From Excoecaria cochinchinensis (taxonomy: Eukaryota; Streptophyta; Magnoliopsida; Malpighiales; Euphorbiaceae), in contig CANTUQ010000073.1 of NCBI GenBank assembly GCA_947683425.1, positions 8,962,501-9,026,500 on the forward strand: DNA of 64,000 nt, written 5' to 3'. This document shows positions 55,601-64,000 of the stretch, piece by piece. The notes beneath the pieces are model-generated. The model saw nothing but the letters and a program-made list of their open reading frames with translations. It was not told where the DNA came from and made no database searches. Within the stretch, counting starts at the first letter, position 1. The number at the start of each line of letters is the position of its first letter. Made by a program: the position numbers and the translations under genes.

Positions 55601-56865
55601 AGATATGACCTACACAACCTATACTACTCAAATAACCCGACACAAACAGAGACACTACGGTTTTATCCAAATTTCAGGATCTTAAAGCAAGAATTAGCCC
55701 AAGGCTATTTCTAGGACATTTAAATAAAAGGAAGTCATGGTTCTAATGGCTCAAGAATCACACGATTTGGAGGTCTAAAACACTACTTATGAGAAAAACA
55801 ATACACGGAGGTCAAATAAAAATGGGACAGAATTGCCAAACTCATGCATTTCAAAGCCAACCGTCATATACATTCATCTCAATCAATAACATGGATTAGT
55901 AACACATGTAAATAAATTAAACCATGCATATACACATACCAAGTCACTCAAAATTCTAGAAATCAAACTCTACACACACATACTTGATCCAAGAAAGAGA
56001 AAAGAGCAGAGACAAAATCCCAAACTTCCAACCCAAATTAACCCAATCACAACCACAAATAAAACTCCCAAACCTCTTTGAAGCACAACCCAGCTGATCT
56101 TCACTCTTCAATCTTCTCTTTGCCTTTACACTTCTTCTTGCTACCACAAACTTGCATAAAATAACCAACAAAATCTCTTAATCCAAGAACATAACCTTTA
56201 AAAATCCAATCTAACCCGAAAAAGGAGAAGAAGGAGAAAGCCCAAAGCAAAAACAGCCACTTACCTCTTAAAATCCTTCACAATACAAACCCTAGCTTAA
56301 AGCTTGAGGAAAATCCACATGCAAAGAAAGAGAGAGAGCAGAAAATAGAAAAGAAATGAGAAAGAAGAACCAAGGAAGAGAGGAGAACGGGAAAGACAAG
56401 GCAAAAATCTGCCCTTTTCTCTCTCTCTTCTATTTCCCTTTTTCCTCTTTCTTTTCATTTAATGCACACACCTACCAAGTCCACATGGCAGCCTCCTAAT
56501 GGACCAACAAAACCCACTTTTGACTTATTCCTCCTTGCACCATACACAATATACACACTAACACCTCTAACAATAATATCTTCATGGTACCAAACTTAAG
56601 TCACACCCTAACATTTCCTTATAATCCACTTATCTTTCAAGGCACCATACCTCCCAACCCACACTATAAAACCTCTTAACCCACTTATATCCTACTTCTA
56701 TGCACCACAAGCACACCATAAGATTCCTCCACCAAACTTATTTAATTATTTCCTTTGCAATTAAATCCTTATTATCCAATTTTTCTCAAGCATAAATTAC
56801 TGAAATACAATTAAATTCCCGACTTAGCGTGCAAATTCCGACCAGGCCTGTTTTGGGTCGTTACA
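52682..56865 (-). mobile_element. Del-6: solo LTR, 4,184 bp, TSD GTGAG
   Basis: Flanked by GTGAG at 52677-52681 and 56866-56870. The sister LTR B has the single uninterrupted site (gactgtgagtagcttg, about 61596). On the minus strand it starts TGTAACGACCC and ends GGGGGTGTTACA. It shares long blocks with Del-3 (1-2098). No primer site, polypurine tract or coding is inside. A short (AC)n run is at 52743-52765. Confidence 0.92.
54585..54885. repeat. TCGCGATCGCGA / TCGCGCTCGCGACAGAG motif cluster in Del-6
   Basis: About nine copies, several perfectly palindromic (tcgcgatcgcga at about 54591-54602), with two more at 55402-55434. The flanking sequence is AT-rich. On the minus strand this lies well downstream of the LTR start, unlike the arrays of Tat-1 and Tat-2. 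Confidence 0.85.
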
Positions 56866-56870
56866 GTGAG

Positions 56871-59614
56871 CGGCTGAAATAAGCTTACGGCCACTGACTA
56901 GAATGAGTATACTTATTTTGTGAAATAAGTATATCATAAGAATTGTGCCTAATTGATCAGAATAGTGATTGATTAGGATATTAAAATGAAAGTGAAGTGA
57001 CGAAAATGAAAATGAAATGAAAAACGTAAGTGAAAGTGCTAAAGTATGAAAATGTATTGATAAGTCATACGTAATAAGTTATATGTTATATGTAAAATGG
57101 AAGTGTTAAAAGAATGAAAAGTGGATTTGAAAGTCTTTTGAAAGGTACTGCATTTAGTAGTGTCTGGCAGTTTAATCTAGTTCAGGATATGTTTGGCTAG
57201 CCATAGGGACCTCCGTACCGCGGTGCAAGTTATGACGACTTGCTTTGCTATGGTAAGATTCGCGATGGTCTCCCATAGATTCTGTTATATGTTACATATC
57301 ATACATCATACATCATATATTATATGAAAGTGTTAGAGTGGCCCTTCGGGGTCATTCCTCAGTGTGTTGCAGTGGAAGCCCACATCCCATATATCCAGTT
57401 TATAGATTTTCTGTCGGGATTGTACTAGGGGCATGATTGTAAAATGATCTGAAATGCAAAAAGTAAAATAATAAAATGTAAAATGATATAAGATATAGTG
57501 ATGAACTGTAATATGATATAACATAAATTGACCTAGTGTAATATGACATAATGTAGCATGTAAAAGACATTATGTGAAAAGACAAAATGTAATATGTGAA
57601 AGACTAATATGTAAAAGCATAATATACCAAAGTATAACATGTAACAAGCCATAATGTCACATGACATAATATGTAAAAAGTATAATGAATAAAAGTATAG
57701 TAAATAAAGAGCCTAAGTGTAACAAGCAGAATCGTAAAATGGTATGATTCTATCTAAAGTAAAATGACATAAAGTAAAATGATTTGAAAATGTGAAAAGT
57801 AATATAGAAATGAGTGTTTATACGAAAAAGGACTTAAATGAAAGAAATTAAAAGTTTGGGGCCAAAATGGTAATTTACCCCAATTCATAAGCCAAATGGG
57901 TCACAATGATGAAAATGACCTGGAAATGTAAAAAGTATAATAAAAAAGGAGACATTAAAGGAAAAAGGACTTACATGGAAAGAATTAAAAAGCTTAAGGA
58001 TTAAAATATAATTTACCGCAAAAATAATTAGCCGTGAGACTAATTGGTAAATTATAAGTTAAGAAGTAGTTAAATGTTAAAACGTAATAAGTAAACAACA
58101 AAATTGTAAGTAAATATCAAATGGATGGTAATATTGTAATTTGATAAAACTTAGGGGCCAATCTATAATTGAGGATAAAAGTAAGTTAACAAGTGACATG
58201 TAAATGAAAAGTGAAATTAAAGTGACAGTCCCGTAAAGAATCCAAAGTTTAGGGACCAAAATGTAATTTGATATAAAAATGACAATATAAGGACTAATAT
58301 GTAATTTTTTCATCAAAGAGTGAATTAAATATGGAAAATAAGTTAACTAGCGGTATTTCTATAAATAATGTCAAAAGAAGGGCAAAAATGTAATTTGTCT
58401 TAAAATTAACAAAATAGGGACCGAACAGTAATTTGTACATGAAATGATAAGTGAAATGAATAAAAATGATAAAATGAATTATTAATGAATTTAAATGCAA
58501 TATAAAGATGTAATATGAACTAATATGTAAAATGATTATGAAAGTAATAAGTCAGGGACTAAAACGTAAATTTACACGTTAAATGTAGAGAATTGTACAA
58601 AGAATAGTGTTAGTGTGAGAATGGAGAAAATATGGTGATATGTGATTAAATGAGTAAAGAGGTAAGCTAATAAGGACTAAAATGAAAGTTTGAGGACTAC
58701 ATGGTAATTTAGATGCCATTAAGTAAATGAAAGTGATAATTGTGAATAAATGCAAACGAGTAAAAAAAAATAGTGATTTAAGTAAAAGAAAGAGTAATAT
58801 GATAAGCACTGAATAAGTTAGGGATCAAATCGTAATTTACCAATAAGAAGGGCAAATAAAAGATTATAGTGTAAATTGATACTGAGTGAGTGATGTAAAT
58901 GAAATTAAGAAAGTAATTAAGTATAGAATGTTTGGTGCATATGTGTACCTTAGTTAGCATTGGAAATTATTAGATCCGTAATCACCACTAAGCATACTTA
59001 ATGCTTAGCACGTAGTTTATTTGACTGCGTGTAGGTACCGAGTAAGGCGTCTGCGGAGCAAGCAGACTATCGACTTGGAGATCGGACTGGACTCGAATTG
59101 AAGACAAGCATAGTATGTGTATAGTACTAGAATGTATGCAAACATTTTGTATCATTAGAATAGTTATATGTAATGATAGATATTATTGTTTTGGATTCGC
59201 TATATGAATTGAAGATATACTTGTTATGCCCTTGGGTTGGGTTGTGTATTGTTTGAATTGCAGGTTTTGGGTAGCTAACATTATAGATGTTATGCTGTCC
59301 AATTTTGATTGAATGAATAGTGTTAGTGGCATGTATATGTGTAATGGTCTAGCATTGAATATGTATTGAGTATTATGATGAATATTATAGACTATTGAAT
59401 AACATGATAAGTTAAATATAATGTCTGAACTGGATGGAATGAGAATTGTTAGTGATATGTGGAGTTACAAAGATAAATGATTATATGAATTGAAGAATAA
59501 ATGATCTTATAAGTTAAAGAAAAAGAAAAAAAAATTACCGCATTTGTTATAAGCATCAATCGAACAATAGTGCAGTGACAATATCCGTACCAATTGCGGG
59601 TATGGGCCATCACA
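56871..59614 (+). repeat. Del-2 LTR A, second part
   Basis: Collinear with LTR B 61600-64000. Contains the shared long-LTR block actaagcatacttaatgctt and gcgtgtaggtaccgagtaagg (58986-59047) and ends gggccatcaca. Leu/Ile-rich minus-strand frames here (such as 58294-58500 and 58579-58809) recur in LTR B but carry no domain and simply reflect AT-rich LTR sequence. Confidence 0.88.
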
Positions 59615-60130
59615 TTTATCGGTATCAGAGTAAGTTTAGGCGATTATAAGATCGGAGTGGGTTAAATGATTAATTTAAGTTGATATACATGTCAATTAAG
59701 GAAAATGATTTAAATAGTGTATAAATAGACCGAGATATTTTCGTAAGAAATCCTGGAAGTTATAGTGTTACTGCGAACATAGTTTATTAAGATTGTCCTA
59801 TTAGTGCACAAGGATGTGCTTTCTTAGCCAATTTGATTGAAATCCTCTTTCTATGGAATTGATGTTATTGTAAGAATGGATTGAGGATGACATTAGGGTC
59901 ATAAGTGTGCCAGAATGCAAATGATCCATAGCTTAAATGTTGGAGATTCCTTTTCTTGGAAAAAGATTTATGATATGTAGCGATACCGTTAGGACTGATT
60001 TGAAATGTATAAGGATATATGATAGCACACTGTGACAATGACAGTTGATGCTGATTTGGGTGAATAGTATTTTTGGACTATTTGACTTTCATAAATTTCG
60101 AGGACGAAATTTCTTTTAGTGGGGGAGAAT
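59615..60130 (+). other. Del-2 internal region: primer site plus polypurine tract, no genes
   Basis: Starts tttatcGGTATCAGAG (initiator-Met-like primer site) and ends aatttcgaggacgaaatttc and agtgggggagaat. The 450 bp between have no open frame of note and do not obviously match the Del-1 internal region beyond the ends. Confidence 0.85.
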
Positions 60131-63100
60131 TGTAATGACCCTGATACTGAGTTAGCCAAAAATAGTGATTTTTCGATAGTGAATAGTGCTTTCGGCGTAA
60201 AAAGTACACTCGGGGTAAAAAATATTTTATTTGACTGTTAGAAAGTATGAGTCACAGTTAGTCCGAGGTTAAAATTTGGAGTGAAATCGATATCAATTAG
60301 GCTTCTAAGAGTCGAAAATAAGAAAAAATAGCGGTTTCGATGTGAATATTAACTAGGTTGACTAGAGCTTTGACCGGACCGTAAAGAGTGCTACGGATTT
60401 CAAAAAAATGATTTGAGAATATAGACGTACTTATATTGATGAGTAAAATCACATGGTAATGAAAAATTAATTTTTGGTGACACTGAAAAATTGGGTTACT
60501 GGACTGGTAAATAATTATTAGATCGAGAAATAATTTATGATTGACCCCAAAATATTAGTGTAAGCTAATGAGTATGTACCAAGAATTATGGAGTCATTTT
60601 TATGAGGGATAAATCTTAAACAGTAAGAAAAAGATATGATTTCGGTTTGAATAATACTCGATTTGACAAAAAGTTTGACCGGACTTTAAAAATAGCAACC
60701 AATGTCCAAAATTGATGAAAATTTCCAGATAGGCTCTAAATGATATGCAAAATTTTTTGGTAGTGAAAATAGAATTTTTTGAGAACACTGATAATTATTG
60801 AACCGGACCGATTAGATTGAATTGGACCGAAAATGGACTCCGATTGAGTTGAAAATTTGTTTATAGCCTAGTTTTCATATGATATGAATTATGAAATTGA
60901 ATTTGGAGTGATTTGGAGTTGAGAAGTGAGAAAACCATAGAAAGAGTGCATATTGGGCCTAAAAATGCAATTGAGCTTTGTAGGTTGGACCAATTTGGGC
61001 CATTATAAAAGCCATTAAATGGCAGAATTGTAGATGCATAATCCTTATACCTCCAACCCTTATCCTTCCTTTAGTTGGCTGAAGTCACTCCCTCCTCCTC
61101 CTCTCTCAAATTTCTTCATCCTTGCTCCAAATTCTAGCTAAATCCAAGTGTCCTAGATGCAGTTCAGCCCCTCTATAAGATCATAGCAACCTCTAGTGTC
61201 CATTTGAGGGATTAAAAGCAAGAAAAAGCATGGATCAAAGATTATGTCTCAAATTGGAGGTAAGAGACTTAATGTGTTTTAATTTGATTTGTTAGTTCTA
61301 AATGATAGATTAGGGTGTATTAAGCATGGTTATGAAGTTATATTGGATAAAAGAAAAAAAAATTATGTGCGGTTCTTTGTCTCATGTATTCGGTCATGAT
61401 GAGAAAATTGAAGGGAAGTGGCTTTTTAAGGGACAAAGGCAAGAATTGAGGAGATTGTGAAGGCTATAGCATGGATATAAGGTTTGTGATTATCTAATCT
61501 ATGAATTTTCTTTGGAAAATTAAGGTTTAATGTTATGTTCATATGATGACTATGTGTGATTTTCATGTATAATTGAAATTGAAATGATAAGAAAAGACTG
61601 TGAGTAGCTTGAAATGAGCTTACGACCACTGACTGGAATGAGTATACTTATTTTGTGAAATAAGTATATGACAAAAATTGTGCCTAATTGATCAGAATAG
61701 TGATTGATTAGGGTATTAAAATGAAACTGAAGTGACGAAAATGAAAATGAAATGAAAAACATAAGTAAAAGTGCTAAAGTATGAAAATGTATTGATACGT
61801 AATAAGTTATATGCTATATGTAATAAGTTATATGCTATATGTAAAACGGAAGTGTTAAAAGAACGAAAAGTGGATTTGAAAGTCTTTTGAAATGTACCAT
61901 CCTTAGTAGTATCTAGCAGTTTAATCTAGTTCAGGATATGTTTGGCTAGCCATAGGGACCTCCGTATCGCGGTGCAAGTCATGACGACTTGCTTTGCTAT
62001 GGTAAGATTCGCGATGGTCTCCCGTAACTTTTGTTATATATTACACGTCATACATCATACGTCATATGTTATATGAAAGTGTTAGAGTGGCCCTTTGGGG
62101 TCATTCCTCAGTGTATTGCAGTGGGACTTTGGGGCCCATGTACCGTATATCTAGTTTGCAGATTTTCTGCTGAGATTGTCATAGGGGCATGATTGTAAAA
62201 TGATCTAAAATGCAGAAAGTAAAATGATAAAATGTAAAATGATCTAAAATGCAGAAAGTAAAATGATAAAATGTAAAATGATATAAGACATAGTGATGAA
62301 ATGTAATATGATATAACGTAAAACGACCTAATGTAATATGACATAATGTAGCATGTAAAAGAAATTATGTGAAAGGACATAATGTAATATGTAAAAGCCT
62401 AATATGTAAAAGCATAATATGCCAAAGTATAACATGTAACAAGCCATAATGTCACATGACATAATATGTAAAAAGTATAATGAATAAAAGCATAGTGAAT
62501 AAAAAGCCTAAGTGTAACAAGCAGAATCGTAAAATGATATGATTTTGTCAAAAGTAAAATGACATAAAGTAAAATGATTTGAAAATGTGAAAAGTAATAT
62601 GGAAATGAGTGTTTATACGAAAATGGACTTAAATGAAAGAAAGTAAAAGTTTGGGGCCAAAATGGTAATTTACCCAAATTCATAAGCCAAACGGGTCATA
62701 ATGATGAAAATGTAAAAAGTATAGTGAAAAAGGAGAAATTAAAGGAAAAAGGACTTACATGAAAATAATTAAAAAGTTTAAGGACTAAAACGTAATTTAC
62801 CGCAGAAATAATTAGTCGTGAAATTAATTAGTAAATTATAAGTTAAGAAGTGGTTAAATGTGAAAATATAATAAGTAAAAAATGAAATTGTAAGTAAATA
62901 TCAAATGGAGGGTAATACTGTAATTTGATAAAAGTTAGGGGCCAATCTGTAATTGAGGGTAAAAGTAAGTTAACAAGTGACGCGTAAATGAAAAGTGAAA
63001 TTAAAGTAACAGTCCCGTAAAGAATCCAAAGTTTAGGGACTAAAATGTAATTTGACGTGAAAATGACAATGTAAGGACTAATATGTATTTGTACATCAAA

Positions 63101-64000
63101 GAGCGAATTAAATATGGAAAATAAGTTAACTAGTGGCATTTTCATAAATAACGTCAAAAGAAGGGCAAAAATGTTATTTGCCTTAAAATTGACAAAATAG
63201 GGACCAAACGATAATTTGTACATGAAATGATAAGTGAAATGAATAAAAATGATAAAATGAATGATTAATGAATTTAAATGCAATGTAAAGATGTAATATG
63301 AACTAATATGTAAAATGATTATGAAAGTAATAAGTCAGGGACTAAAACGTAAATTTATACGTCAAATGCAGAGAAGTGTACAAAGAATAGTGTTAGTGTG
63401 AGAATGGAGAAAATATGGTGATATGTGATTAAATGAGTGAAGAGATAAGCTAATAAGGACTAAAATGAAAGTTTGAGGACTACATGGTAATTTAGATGCC
63501 ATTAAGTAAATGAAAGTGATAATTGTGAATAAATGCAAAAGAGTAAAAAAAAATAGTGATTTAGGTAAAAGAAAGAGTAATATGATAAGCACTGAATAAG
63601 TTAGGGATCAAGTCGTAATTTACCAATAAGAAGGGCAAATAAGAGATTATAGTGTAAAGTGATACTGAGTGAGTGATGTAAATGAAATTAAGAAAGTAAT
63701 TAAGTATAGAATGTTTGGTGCATGTGTGTGCCTTAGTTAGCATTGGAAATTATTAGATTCGTAATCACCACTAAGCATACTTAATGCTCAGCACGTAGTT
63801 TATTTGATTGCGTGTAGGTACCGAGTAAGGCGTCTGCGGAGCAAGCAGACTATCGACTTGGAGATCGGACTGGACCGCGAATTGAAGACAAGCATAGTAT
63901 GTGTATAGTACTAGAATGTATGCAAACATTTTGTATCATTAGAATAGTTATATGTAATGATAGATATTATTGTTTTGGATTCGCTATATGAATTGAACTG
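60131..64000 (+). repeat. Del-2 LTR B, truncated by window end
   Basis: Begins tgtaatgaccctg. It is collinear with LTR A without the Del-6 insertion, and about 350 bp would remain beyond the window. Confidence 0.9.

Larger units (their letters stand above)
51207..64000 (+). mobile_element. Del-2: second coding-less long-LTR element, cut by window end
   Basis: LTR A is 51207-59614 (about 4.2 kb without the nested solo LTR), internal region 59615-60130, and LTR B starts 60131 and runs past 64000. LTRs start TGTAATGG/TGTAATGA and LTR A ends ccatcaca. The primer site (GGTATCAGAG) and polypurine tract (agtgggggagaat) are as in Del-1. LTR A and B are similar with scattered changes and a few small tandem gains in B (61800-61850 and 62205-62280). 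A left target duplication of cctac is predicted; the right copy is outside the window. Confidence 0.88.

Noticed and set aside
58294..63743. Repeated minus-strand frames conserved between Del-2 LTR A and LTR B
   Set aside because: The conservation is simply LTR identity; the frames have no domain and no start context.

Overview
The window is a dense block of nested transposable elements with no recognisable single-copy host gene. The AT-rich background, very long Ty3/gypsy LTRs, an initiator-Met primer site, Tat-type dual-RNase-H pol genes, a hAT-like DNA element and introns with GT-AG borders point to a flowering plant nuclear genome, probably a eudicot with a large repeat fraction. Element names below (Tat-1, Del-1 and so on) are labels for this window only.

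Layout. The outermost layer that can be read is an old, decayed Tat-like element (Tat-3) on the minus strand: 6233-7180, 8926-9891 and the sliver 51189-51206. To its left lie stacked LTR pieces: the 3' part of a plus-strand LTR (Del-5, 4167-6232), interrupted by a minus-strand LTR (Del-4, 2099-2445 and 3904-4166), itself interrupted by another minus-strand LTR running off the window (Del-3, 1-2098) and by a 1.46 kb solo LTR with a perfect 5-bp duplication (2446-3903). A copia-type solo LTR sits in Tat-3 at 7181-8925.

Del-1 (9892-51183, target duplication ATCCC) has LTRs of about 4.9 kb but only about 300 bp of internal sequence. Its second LTR received three later insertions: Tat-1 (16010-33771), a hAT-like element (36554-39020, duplication AGTATATG) and Tat-2 (39376-50654, duplication TAATA). 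Eighteen bases beyond Del-1 begins Del-2 (51207 to beyond the end), again with long LTRs and a 516-bp internal region. Its first LTR holds a 4.18 kb solo LTR (Del-6, 52682-56865, duplication GTGAG).

Tat-1 is the richest part. On the minus strand it runs 5' LTR, leader, gag, protease, reverse transcriptase, two RNases H, integrase. Downstream of pol it carries an antisense, apparently spliced gene of plant-mobile-domain type (22537-23839, plus strand) and a sense ORF of about 735 codons related to the Athila ORF1 / plant transposon protein group (19008-21216, minus). These two diverge from a short segment (22243-22500) that is a second copy of the motif-array-plus-TATA module found in the element's own LTRs. 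In-frame stops across Tat-1 are overwhelmingly TAG in CAG-like contexts, as expected from decay of methylated CHG sites. Tat-2 is a related but shorter element: pol is mostly deleted, yet it keeps a 421-codon gag-like ORF.

A recurring pattern is that the well-preserved LTR families each carry their own cluster of short GC-rich, partly palindromic motifs, often just upstream of the likely TATA box. All calls rest on reading the sequence; no database search was run.
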